The notes below the pieces were generated by a model that saw only the letters and a program-made list of their open reading frames with translations, made no database searches and was not told where the DNA came from. A DNA stretch of 64,000 bases, from contig NZ_CP101508.1 of assembly GCF_024380015.1 (NCBI RefSeq), positions 1,612,902-1,676,901 on the forward strand. Direction: 5' to 3'. Of the stretch, positions 54,520 to 62,497 are shown one piece after another; the first letter of the stretch is position 1, and each line of letters starts with the position of its first letter. Position numbers and translations under genes: made by a program. Source of the DNA: Photobacterium atrarenae. Lineage in GTDB: Bacteria > Pseudomonadota > Gammaproteobacteria > Enterobacterales > Vibrionaceae.

Positions 54520-54615
54520 TTCCGTACTCCTTGGCGTATTCGTCGACCACTATAAGATAAGCGTAATCGAAAAAATCTGGACGAGCTGCTTTCATATTGT
54601 ATAAACCACGATAAA

Positions 54616-55068
54616 TTACTCAAATTCGAGTAATTCATGTAGATCATTGCGGATATCAAGCACCTTCTTACTCGCTTCTTCTGAGCGGCTGCTTTCACTG
54701 ATGAGGTACTCGATCGTATCGGATAAAGTACAATCAAGCGAGCGAGATTTCTCAGCAAGTTTCTCCCAAACCCGGTAATCCAAATCGATCGACTTTTTCC
54801 GGGTATGGGTTTGTTCGGCATTAAAATGGCGTTTGCGCTTGGCTCGGATCGCTTGTTTCAGCTTTTTATCCAGATTGGGAGACATATGCTTGCCAATCCA
54901 CTTGATCACCTTGGTCGGTTCATGTTCAATAGCAAGCAAGTCCTGCACAGCGGCTTCTGCCTCGCTGGTATCAATATAACAGGTGATCGCCTCGCCTTCT
55001 TTCCATTTCTTCACCAGGTACTTCCATTTCCACCCGGCTTCCAGGTTTTCAAGCTGCTGATATTTCAT
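54616..55068 (-). CDS. matP: Macrodomain Ter protein MatP
   Basis: MatP binds matS sites and keeps the terminus region of the chromosome compact, linking it to the divisome. The 150-residue protein has the N-terminal helical part LENLEAGWKWKYLVKKWKEG and IKWIGKHMSPNLDKKL, then the ribbon-helix-helix RKKSIDLDYRVWEKLAEKS, and a C-terminal coiled coil. The ATG at 55068 fits E. coli MatP. A matS-like site stands 37 bases upstream, which suggests autoregulation. The gene order matP, Lon-like protease, fabA, rmf is the same as in E. coli. Confidence 0.95.
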   Translation of the reverse strand: MKYQQLENLEAGWKWKYLVKKWKEGEAITCYIDTSEAEAAVQDLLAIEHEPTKVIKWIGKHMSPNLDKKLKQAIRAKRKRHFNAEQTHTRKKSIDLDYRVWEKLAEKSRSLDCTLSDTIEYLISESSRSEEASKKVLDIRNDLHELLEFE

Positions 55069-55104
55069 AGTCCAACGATTCTCAAACAAGGCTACACTTA
55101 AACT

Positions 55105-55117
55105 GTGACAGTGTAAC
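55105..55117. promoter_or_regulatory. matS-like site in the matP promoter region
   Basis: GTGACAGTGTAAC differs from GTGACRNYGTCAC at one base (A for C at position 11). Two other sites in the window share this change. Confidence 0.55.
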
Positions 55118-55384
55118 TGTAGATGAATAAAACCTCAATTCCCTATCTTTAAATTTACTGATTGTTTTCAGCGTGTTCCGAGCGATACCCAATAAATGAT
55201 GAAACCCATGATACATCCGTCATATGACAGCCAATTGAGAGCCGCGTTTGTTGCACCATGGACGAACGGCCGGCTACGGCTGAAAGCAGCTTCCCCGTAA
55301 TTCATTCAACAACTGCCTATTATGCAGTCTTTGATTCCTTTATACTGCTGTCCTTTTCACAGTAACGATATAAAGCTATAGCCC

Positions 55385-57091
55385 ATGCATGAACAAACCT
55401 GGCGTACGATGACTCCAGACTACTCAAAGTTCCAATCAATCCTTGAACAGTATGACGATCTCAGCCCAGCACCAACAGGGACTTTGCAAGATCGCCTCTC
55501 GGATGCAGTACGCCGGTTTACCGCGGTCGAGCTCCAACCTCGTGTGCTTCGAATCACGGCACCAGACAACAAGGTCTATCGCGATTATGTCATCGAGTTG
55601 CTGTCTCACTTCGACAACGCAGCTCTGGGGCCACAATCAGCTCTGGGGATCAGCCCGATTATTATCGGAGAGAATGTTACCGAACAAAGCTTGTTTGGCG
55701 CTGTCTATCCACCGATTGAAGAAACAAAACTGACCAAGTCTCAAATCAAACACGGTTTAGTTCACCAAGCCAACAATGGCTACCTGGTCCTCTCGGTTAC
55801 TAGCATTCTTGCCAACCCCAAACTGTGGCCACGTCTGAAAAGTGTGCTGATGAACGGCACGCTGGAGTGGCAGCCAGCCAGCACCAAGACTTTATACCCA
55901 CTCCCGCCGGCCGAGCAGCTGAATGTCAAGCTAGTGTTGATTGGCGATCGCTACCTGATGGCCGAGCTGGAAAATGCCGAGCCGGATATTGCTTCAGGCT
56001 TTACAATGTATGGGGAATTTGAGCAGGATGTCATACTTGATAACCAGTCCCTGCCGCTCTACCTCGCCTACCTCAAGGCACTGACCCAAAAAGCCCGGCT
56101 GCCTGAACTCGCCGACTTTCATGCCATTCAGGTCCTAATGAAGGCCGGTGCCCGTCTTGCTGAGGATCAGCGCAAGCTACCGCTTTGCCCAATCTGGCAT
56201 CAGAGCTTACTGTGCGAAGCGGCGATTGAATCTCAGGGCGAAAAAATCACGGCTGAGCATCTCAAAGCCTCGTTCAAAGCCCGGGAATACCGGGAGTCAT
56301 ACCTGCCTGAACGTGCCATTGAAGATATTCATCACGGTCAGGTGGTGATTGATTGTCAGGGCGAGCAGGTTGGCCAGGTTAATGGCCTGACCGTCGTTGA
56401 GATGTCAGGCCACCCAACGGCTTATGGTGAGCCGGCGCGTATTTCCTGCGTGGTTCACTTCGGTGATGGTGATATCTCTGATGTCGAGCGTAAGGCCGAC
56501 TTGGCCGGGAACATTCATGCCAAAGGTATGATGATTATGCAGGCCTTCATCAGTACTGCGCTGGATTTGGATCAACCGCTACCATTCGCCGCTTCAATCG
56601 TCTTCGAGCAGTCTTATTCCGAGGTTGATGGTGACAGCGCCTCACTGGCTGAACTATGCTCTTTAGTGTCGGCTCTGGCAGTGCAGCCAATCAATCAGCA
56701 AATCGCGGTGACCGGTGCTGTGGATCAGTTTGGCCGTGTCCAGGCCGTCGGCGGGATCAACGAGAAAATCGAAGGGTTCTACAAAGTATGTGCGTTCCGT
56801 GGCCTCACGGGGGACCAGGGTGTCATCTTACCGAAAACGAACCTGGGTAACCTGTGCCTGAACGATGAAGTGATTGATGCGATTCGCGCCGGCCAATTCC
56901 ATCTGTGGGCAGTTGAAAGTGTTGATGACGCTCTGCCGCTGCTGACCGGAAAAGCCTTCCGGAGTGACAAAGAAGACACAGAGACGCTACTGAGCAAAAT
57001 TGCCGAACGGATTGAACACATTCACCGTGGTGATCATGATCATCATAATCATTGGGTTACGCGTATTCGGAACTGGTTTGTCCAGAACTGA
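55385..57091 (+). CDS. Lon-like ATP-independent-type protease (YcbZ/LonH family)
   Basis: A 568-residue protein with a degenerate ATPase-like N-terminal half and a C-terminal Lon S16 protease domain. The catalytic serine is in the VDGDSASLAELCSLVSAL block and the lysine in GGINEKIEGFYKVC, the family Ser-Lys dyad. The N-terminus TWRTMTPDYSKFQSIL matches that of YcbZ, so the ATG at 55385 is preferred over the inner one at 55409. No Walker A motif is seen. The C-terminus is histidine-rich (HRGDHDHHNHW). It lies between matP and fabA, as in E. coli; its substrates are not well known. Confidence 0.88.
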   Translation: MHEQTWRTMTPDYSKFQSILEQYDDLSPAPTGTLQDRLSDAVRRFTAVELQPRVLRITAPDNKVYRDYVIELLSHFDNAALGPQSALGISPIIIGENVTEQSLFGAVYPPIEETKLTKSQIKHGLVHQANNGYLVLSVTSILANPKLWPRLKSVLMNGTLEWQPASTKTLYPLPPAEQLNVKLVLIGDRYLMAELENAEPDIASGFTMYGEFEQDVILDNQSLPLYLAYLKALTQKARLPELADFHAIQVLMKAGARLAEDQRKLPLCPIWHQSLLCEAAIESQGEKITAEHLKASFKAREYRESYLPERAIEDIHHGQVVIDCQGEQVGQVNGLTVVEMSGHPTAYGEPARISCVVHFGDGDISDVERKADLAGNIHAKGMMIMQAFISTALDLDQPLPFAASIVFEQSYSEVDGDSASLAELCSLVSALAVQPINQQIAVTGAVDQFGRVQAVGGINEKIEGFYKVCAFRGLTGDQGVILPKTNLGNLCLNDEVIDAIRAGQFHLWAVESVDDALPLLTGKAFRSDKEDTETLLSKIAERIEHIHRGDHDHHNHWVTRIRNWFVQN

Positions 57092-57160
57092 TCCGAGTTG
57101 TTAGGCGTACATGTGTAAGCTAAATTGCCTCCATACATTTCAAGGAGCTAAATAAGTCTG

Positions 57161-57676
57161 ATGAAACGCCAGCAATCTTATAATTACGAAGAACTCGTTG
57201 CATGTGGTAAGGGCGAACTACACGGTCCGGATTTCCCTTCCCTGCCATCTGACAACATGCTGATGATTGACCGAATCATTAAAATCACCGACGAAGGCGG
57301 TGACCACGGAAAAGGCTTCATCCATGCAGAGCTGGATATTAACCCTGATCTTTGGTTCTTTGACTGCCACTTCAAAGGTGACCCTGTCATGCCTGGCTGT
57401 CTGGGTCTGGATGCCATGTGGCAGCTGGTCGGCTTCTTCCTGGGCTGGAACGGCGGCGAAGGTAAAGGCCGTGCGCTGGGCGTGGGTGAAGTGAAGTTTA
57501 CCGGTCAAATCCTGCCGGAAGCGAAGAAAGTGACCTATGAAATTCAGCTCAAGCGTGTGATTAACCGTAAGCTGATCATGGGTGTTGCTGATGGTCGCGT
57601 TCTGGTCGATGGCAAAGAAATCTATGTTGCCAAAGATCTGAAAGTCGGCTTGTTCAAGGATACCTCGACATTCTGA
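57161..57676 (+). CDS. fabA: 3-hydroxydecanoyl-ACP dehydratase/isomerase FabA
   Basis: FabA dehydrates 3-hydroxydecanoyl-ACP and isomerises the product, the branch point of anaerobic unsaturated fatty acid synthesis. Active-site His and Asp lie in [19 protein letters not shown] and [13 protein letters not shown]. The block [19 protein letters not shown] is also typical. The length of 171 residues is normal. AAGGAG stands about 13 bases before the ATG. A terminator follows. In E. coli the gene is controlled by FadR and FabR; I did not find a convincing site here. Confidence 0.97.
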   Translation: MKRQQSYNYEELVACGKGELHGPDFPSLPSDNMLMIDRIIKITDEGGDHGKGFIHAELDINPDLWFFDCHFKGDPVMPGCLGLDAMWQLVGFFLGWNGGEGKGRALGVGEVKFTGQILPEAKKVTYEIQLKRVINRKLIMGVADGRVLVDGKEIYVAKDLKVGLFKDTSTF

Positions 57677-57697
57677 TTGTGCTTGGCACAATATATC

Positions 57698-57723
57698 AAA
57701 GGTCGCTCAGGCGGCCTTTTTTG
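57698..57723 (+). terminator. Terminator after fabA
   Basis: AAAGG-T-CGC and GCG-G-CCTTT around TCAG, followed by TTTT. Confidence 0.75.
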
Positions 57724-57735
57724 TCACACTATTTA

Positions 57736-57748
57736 GTGACACCGTAAC
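57736..57748. promoter_or_regulatory. matS-like site (one mismatch)
   Basis: GTGACACCGTAAC, with the same A at position 11 as the site ahead of matP. It is 43 bases from the perfect site that follows. Confidence 0.55.
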
Positions 57749-57790
57749 GGAAGTGCTTCTTTACTCCGGCTCACTTACCCCTATCCTGTC

Positions 57791-57803
57791 GTGACACCGT
57801 CAC
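57791..57803. promoter_or_regulatory. matS site (perfect consensus match)
   Basis: GTGACACCGTCAC fits GTGACRNYGTCAC fully. It lies in the intergenic space between fabA and rmf. Confidence 0.8.
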
Positions 57804-57861
57804 AAATAACACTTTTCATACTGTCTCATGGCTAAAAATACATGACAGATCGCCAGAAAAC

Positions 57862-57888
57862 AAAAAGCCCCTTCTCCTGAAAGGGGCT
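57862..57888 (-). terminator. Terminator after rmf
   Basis: AGCCCCTT and AAGGGGCT around a seven-base loop, with TTTTTG on the minus strand. Confidence 0.8.
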
Positions 57889-57911
57889 GTATAAGGGTGA
57901 TATGAAGGGAT

Positions 57912-58085
57912 TTATTTATACAGGCCAGATTGCAAGTCTTCCCTTGCTTCTCGCCAGCCACCTAGCCAATTCGTACGGGCATCCGCCATCTGGTACGGGC
58001 AGTCTTCACTGGAACGACCATTGATACCAGCTTTATAGCCACGAGCCTGAGCGCGTTCCAAACGATCCCGCTTTTGTCTCTTCAT
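57912..58085 (-). CDS. rmf: Ribosome modulation factor
   Basis: RMF binds 70S ribosomes in stationary phase and pairs them into inactive 100S dimers. The 57-residue protein reads MKRQKRDRLERAQARGYKAG, then CPYQMADARTNWLGGWREAR, the complete family signature. The ATG at 58085 has AGGAA seven bases upstream. It faces fabA, as in other gammaproteobacteria. Confidence 0.96.
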   Translation of the reverse strand: MKRQKRDRLERAQARGYKAGINGRSSEDCPYQMADARTNWLGGWREAREDLQSGLYK

Positions 58086-58206
58086 AGTACAATTCCTCAT
58101 CCTTATCCGCGATTCTTGCATTTAAGTGTCATCTTGGTGGAGTTTTTGTGACTCCACACAATAAGAATTGGTCAAACGGCACTAATGATCAACCCCAGAG
58201 ACAACT

Positions 58207-58229
58207 CAGGCTCACAAAGTGTGAGCCTG
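58207..58229. terminator. Hairpin after the DUF3466 gene
   Basis: CAGGCTCAC and GTGAGCCTG around a five-base loop, without a clear T-run. It probably marks the end of the uup/DUF3466 transcript. Confidence 0.45.
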
Positions 58230-58258
58230 TATGAAAAATGAGCTTTTTTGACAAAAAA

Positions 58259-60334
58259 CTATTTTCTGCGACGGAACCCAATCAGGCCCAGGAAGGTCAG
58301 TGTCAGCATGCCCAGAGAAGCACCGCTACGTTCAACAGACGCTTCTTTCGCTGGACGCGGTTCAATTTCACCGCCAACAATCGGAACCAGCTTGACTGCG
58401 ACCACGCGCTCATCGCCGCTACACGCCGCCTCTTTGGTCTGATCCGAGTAACCACCGTCACACTTGAGTGCCGTGGCTGAAATCACCCCGGCATCGTTAA
58501 TACCGGTCGCATGGGCAATTCGGTAAGCGTTGTTGGCGTCACTGAAGCTACCGCCATGGGTCAGATCATCCAGCATCCAAGCTGTGTTACCCTGTAATGG
58601 TGAGCCATCTACAGTACTTCCCGCAAGATACGTAAAGCCGCGCTGGCGACGCTCACGACCGTTCACCTGGTTCACACTCTCCGCATCAACCCAGCCAACC
58701 ATCTGATCCCGGTTATTGATTGCAGCCGGGTAACCATTCACCCCACTGAAGAAAATATTCTCATCAATCGTCGAGTTCAGCTGGGTCAGTTTGCCACTGG
58801 TATTGTCATAGACAAACATGGTTTCCGCGAATGAGCGGTTTTCAGAGTTGACACTCTTGCTGAAACCAATCACCTTGTTGTTGGTATTGATATCGGTCGC
58901 CGCAGAGAACAGCAGCTTACGATCATTACTTTGCTCGATATCCAGGCCAGGGATAATTTTACGTTCCCACTGCCCTTCACCATTGGCCGGATCAAAGTCT
59001 GCTTTCGGGGTGTAAATCGCCGCACGAATGGCATAATAGTCCCCATCAACGGTATTGATCGAGCTACTATCAATCGAGTCGGTCGAGAACCCAGCGATAA
59101 CCGGTTTACCATCCACCAGCGCTACAGCACGGGCTGACGCCTGGAAGGAACGCTCTTGCGAACCATCAGGATCCTGCGCCGGATAAGACTTATTGTTTCC
59201 ATCGACACGTTCAGCCAGCGGTACCGCATTGCCAGACACAGCGCCGGCATTATCAACGGTCCAGAACACAGCATCATTGGCAAACACGGAGAATTGGCAC
59301 TCCCAGGTATGATACAGTTTGTTCAGGTTGCCGGCATTGTCATCACAGCTGGCAAACTCACTGGTACTCAGAGACAAGCGATCATCCCCATTGCTGTCTG
59401 ATGGCAGCTTGTCGCCATCATCCAGTTTACTAGTGCTGAATGCCGCGCTCCCGACCACCAGCAGCTGGCCGTTGTACTCCACTGCATCCCAACCCAGGGT
59501 CTGGCCCATCTGAGTCACCAGCGCTTCGCTGCTATCAACCGGGTTGAGTGCTTCGCTGGTGCCGACGGCATTGATGAATCCCCGCTTGTTGAACTGACGG
59601 GCGTAACGGTTGTTATCTGCGAAGAAGGCAGAACTGGTGATCCCGAGCTGATAATCACTGCCGGAAAATTCACCGATACGGTTCACCACCGCATTCTCTG
59701 TGCTATGACTAGCGACCATGGTCCCCAGCTCAGCCACCGCAGCTGCATCATACTTTGCAGGATCATCAGCAAAGGTATTTATTTGTGACAGCGTCCCGGC
59801 CGAGGTTTCCACCAACGGATACGCGTTGCTGTAGTAGTTCTCATTCCATGCGACCTGCTCGCGGTGCAAGCCACCGAAACCACTGCCGTCCTGGCCATTG
59901 TCCTGATTATAACCAACACCGTAGTAGCGATTATCAGCCCAACTTGTGCAGGTATTAAAGCCCAAATTGTTATTGCAATAAGAGCGCAGGAAAAACAGAT
60001 CATTGATTTCCTGGTAATTATCACTCAGGAATGCTACTTCATGGCGGTAATCAATGCCGTCCGTTCCAAATCGGCTTTCGCCGAACACCGGATATGTGGC
60101 GGCATCACAAGCCGTTACAAAACAGTTCTCAGTCCCGGTACTTGGTGCAATGCCCTGGGCGTAGAACTCGACACGCGCCTGAAGATCTGATGTGTTTTTA
60201 TCATAGTACTGAGCAGAGCCGACATTACTGCTGGCCCCATCAACTTCAACGACCTGATAGACCGCCGCTTGCGCCTGCGTTGCACTGGCGATCAACGCCG
60301 CCAGTGTCGATAGCTTTAACGTCTTATGTTGCAT
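58259..60334 (-). CDS. DUF3466 family surface protein with GlyGly-CTERM-like tail
   Basis: A 691-residue exported protein. The signal peptide LSTLAALIASATQAQAA is followed by AVYQVVEVDGASSNVGSAQY and repeated segments of the type AINNRDQMVGWVDAESVN and ATGINDAGVISATALKC, as in DUF3466. The C-terminus ends SGASLGMLTLTFLGLIGF and RRRK, a Gly-rich stretch, hydrophobic helix and basic tail. That is the plan of GlyGly-CTERM proteins, which rhombosortase processes for surface display. Its ATG overlaps the uup stop as TAATG, so the two are translationally coupled. Function unknown. Confidence 0.85.
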   Translation of the reverse strand: MQHKTLKLSTLAALIASATQAQAAVYQVVEVDGASSNVGSAQYYDKNTSDLQARVEFYAQGIAPSTGTENCFVTACDAATYPVFGESRFGTDGIDYRHEVAFLSDNYQEINDLFFLRSYCNNNLGFNTCTSWADNRYYGVGYNQDNGQDGSGFGGLHREQVAWNENYYSNAYPLVETSAGTLSQINTFADDPAKYDAAAVAELGTMVASHSTENAVVNRIGEFSGSDYQLGITSSAFFADNNRYARQFNKRGFINAVGTSEALNPVDSSEALVTQMGQTLGWDAVEYNGQLLVVGSAAFSTSKLDDGDKLPSDSNGDDRLSLSTSEFASCDDNAGNLNKLYHTWECQFSVFANDAVFWTVDNAGAVSGNAVPLAERVDGNNKSYPAQDPDGSQERSFQASARAVALVDGKPVIAGFSTDSIDSSSINTVDGDYYAIRAAIYTPKADFDPANGEGQWERKIIPGLDIEQSNDRKLLFSAATDINTNNKVIGFSKSVNSENRSFAETMFVYDNTSGKLTQLNSTIDENIFFSGVNGYPAAINNRDQMVGWVDAESVNQVNGRERRQRGFTYLAGSTVDGSPLQGNTAWMLDDLTHGGSFSDANNAYRIAHATGINDAGVISATALKCDGGYSDQTKEAACSGDERVVAVKLVPIVGGEIEPRPAKEASVERSGASLGMLTLTFLGLIGFRRRK

Positions 60335-62259
60335 TAGGATTCCTTCTGCATTGCTTCCAGCTCTTCCCAGCGTTCAAATGCCTGCTCAAATTCAACTTCT
60401 GCCTCGGCAAGCCGGTTCAGTGTCGCTTGGGTATCATTTTTCACATCTTGGAAGAAAGCAGGATCATTAATCAATTCCTGCAGCTGGGCAATTTCGTTTT
60501 CCAACTCTTCAATTCGCTGCGGCAGATCTTCCAATTCCTTCTGAAGCTTGTATGACAGCTTCTTCCCGGAACGGGAACGGCTTGCCTGCCGCTGCTTGTT
60601 CTCTTCTTTTTTCTTGGTCGCTTCAATTTGCGCAGCCTGCTCTTTGGCGATCTGCGACAATGAATTGGCCCGTTGCTCCATGGCATCGTGATAGCCGCCG
60701 ACATACTCGTCGATCACACCGTTTCCTTCGAACAACCAGCTGGTTGTTGCCGTGTTATCAACAAATTGACGGTCGTGACTGACCAAAAGCAACGTCCCCT
60801 GATAATTGGCAAGAATTTCTTCCAAAAGTTCCAAGGTTTCGATATCCAAATCATTGGTTGGTTCATCAAGCACCAACAGATTATTTGGTTTGAGGAACAA
60901 TTTTGCCAGCAAGAGTCGGTTTTTCTCTCCGCCCGAGAGCGCTTTGACCGGGGTTCGGGCACGGCGCGGATGAAACAGGAAGTCCTGGAGATAACCCAGC
61001 GCATGGCGGGTCCGGCCATTTACCGTCACCTCTTGCTTGCCATCAGCCAGGTTGTCCATCACGGTTTTTTCGGGATCCAGCACTTCACGGTACTGATCGA
61101 AGTACGCCACTTCCAGCTTGGTGCCACAATGCAAGTGACCCTGTAATGCTTTCAGCTCACCCAGCAGGAGTTTAAGCAAGGTACTCTTACCGCAGCCGTT
61201 CGGACCAATCAGCGCGATGCGGTCACCACGCATGATATTAAAGCTAAAGTCTTTCACGATCGGCTTGTCGCCGTAACTGTAAGACAGGTTTTCCGCTTCA
61301 AAAACAATTTTACCGGAGCGCTTGGCTTCCTGTAGCTGCATATCCGCCTTGCCGACCACTTCCCGTCGCTCACTGCGCTCTCGGCGAAGCTGCTTCAGGG
61401 CTCTGACCCGTCCTTCGTTACGCGTTCGACGTGCTTTGATGCCTTGGCGGATCCATACTTCTTCCTGGGCAAGCTTCTTATCGAACTCTGCATTCTGCTC
61501 GGCTTCAACGCGCAACAGCTCTTCTTTATCTTCAAGATACTTGGCGTAGTCACCCGGGAAAGAAACCAGCTGACCGCGGTCCAGATCCACAATACGGGTC
61601 GCCATCGACTGAATAAACGCCCGGTCGTGAGAAATAAAGACAATTGAGCCTCGGAATTCTTTCAGGAAACCTTCCAGCCACTCAATGGTTGACACATCCA
61701 GGTGGTTGGTCGGCTCATCAAGCAGCAGAATATCCGGATCGCACACCAGCGCCCTCGCCAATGCGGCCTTGCGCTGCCAGCCCCCGGACAGATCTTTCAG
61801 CTGAGTCGTCGGGTCCAGTTGCAGGTGTTCCAGTACCGCAGTGATTTTGTTGTCAAACTGCCAGGCATCAGCGTGATCAATTTGCTCCTGAACTTTTGCC
61901 ATCTTGGCAAAGTTCGACTCACTCGGATCATGCGTCACCAGCTCCAGAAGGCGGTGATACTCACGCAGCACCTGACCTATTTCGGCCAGCCCTTCGGCGA
62001 CAAAGTCAAACACGCTGCCTTGTGCATCACGCGGCGGATCCTGCTCCAGACGTGAGACACGCAGTTCAGACTGGCGCTGAATCGTGCCATCATCCAGGAG
62101 GACATCCCCGGCAATGATCTTCATCAGGGTCGACTTGCCTGCGCCATTCCGGCCGACCAGACAGACACGCTCATTGGGTTGGAGAAGAAACTCGGCGCGA
62201 TCCAGCAGCGCATGATCACCATACGCCAGCTGTGCGTTACTGATTTTAATTAATGCCAT
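60334..62259 (-). CDS. uup: ABC-F ATPase Uup
   Basis: A 641-residue cytoplasmic ATPase with two ABC domains and no membrane part. The first has VGRNGAGKSTLMKI, LSGGWQRKAALARAL and ILLLDEPTNHLD; the second GPNGCGKSTLLKL, LSGGEKNRLLLAKLF and LLVLDEPTNDLD. A C-terminal coiled coil follows (LPQRIEELENEIAQLQEL). Uup affects precise excision of transposons and branched DNA, and ribosome-linked roles are proposed. It overlaps the upstream glutaredoxin-like gene by 14 bases. Confidence 0.95.
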   Translation of the reverse strand: MALIKISNAQLAYGDHALLDRAEFLLQPNERVCLVGRNGAGKSTLMKIIAGDVLLDDGTIQRQSELRVSRLEQDPPRDAQGSVFDFVAEGLAEIGQVLREYHRLLELVTHDPSESNFAKMAKVQEQIDHADAWQFDNKITAVLEHLQLDPTTQLKDLSGGWQRKAALARALVCDPDILLLDEPTNHLDVSTIEWLEGFLKEFRGSIVFISHDRAFIQSMATRIVDLDRGQLVSFPGDYAKYLEDKEELLRVEAEQNAEFDKKLAQEEVWIRQGIKARRTRNEGRVRALKQLRRERSERREVVGKADMQLQEAKRSGKIVFEAENLSYSYGDKPIVKDFSFNIMRGDRIALIGPNGCGKSTLLKLLLGELKALQGHLHCGTKLEVAYFDQYREVLDPEKTVMDNLADGKQEVTVNGRTRHALGYLQDFLFHPRRARTPVKALSGGEKNRLLLAKLFLKPNNLLVLDEPTNDLDIETLELLEEILANYQGTLLLVSHDRQFVDNTATTSWLFEGNGVIDEYVGGYHDAMEQRANSLSQIAKEQAAQIEATKKKEENKQRQASRSRSGKKLSYKLQKELEDLPQRIEELENEIAQLQELINDPAFFQDVKNDTQATLNRLAEAEVEFEQAFERWEELEAMQKES

Positions 62260-62497
62260 TACTATCTAACCATGCTGCAAGCTCGGCGGCATCAAACGGC
62301 CAGCCAAGTTCAGAAATTGAATCGTCTAGATGCTGAACAGAGAGCACCGGGATAGTGACGCCGTAACGAGAAAAAAGCGCATCATCGAAAGCGATATCTA
62401 CCACTTTCACCCGCGCTGCCATTCCGGCATCAAGGAGCAGACCATAGGCCTGCTCACAGAGATGACATCCTTCGGTGCTGTATAACGTGATAAGCAC
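62246..62497 (-). CDS. Glutaredoxin-like (DUF836) protein
   Basis: An 83-residue thioredoxin-fold protein: MLITLYSTEGCHLCEQAYGL has the CxxC active site CHLC, and TIPVLSVQHLDD holds the conserved cis-proline. It lies between rlmL and uup in one transcription unit; the rlmL stop abuts its start. In many gammaproteobacteria the same trio is kept. The substrate is unknown. Confidence 0.88.
   Translation of the reverse strand: MLITLYSTEGCHLCEQAYGLLLDAGMAARVKVVDIAFDDALFSRYGVTIPVLSVQHLDDSISELGWPFDAAELAAWLDSNGIN
62355..62367. promoter_or_regulatory. matS-like site (one mismatch)
   Basis: GTGACGCCGTAAC, again with A at position 11. It lies inside the glutaredoxin-like gene. Confidence 0.5.

Noticed and set aside
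61702..62055. Long plus-strand frames inside uup, rlmL and the pot genes
   Set aside because: They are antisense shadows of strongly conserved genes and lack ribosome sites.
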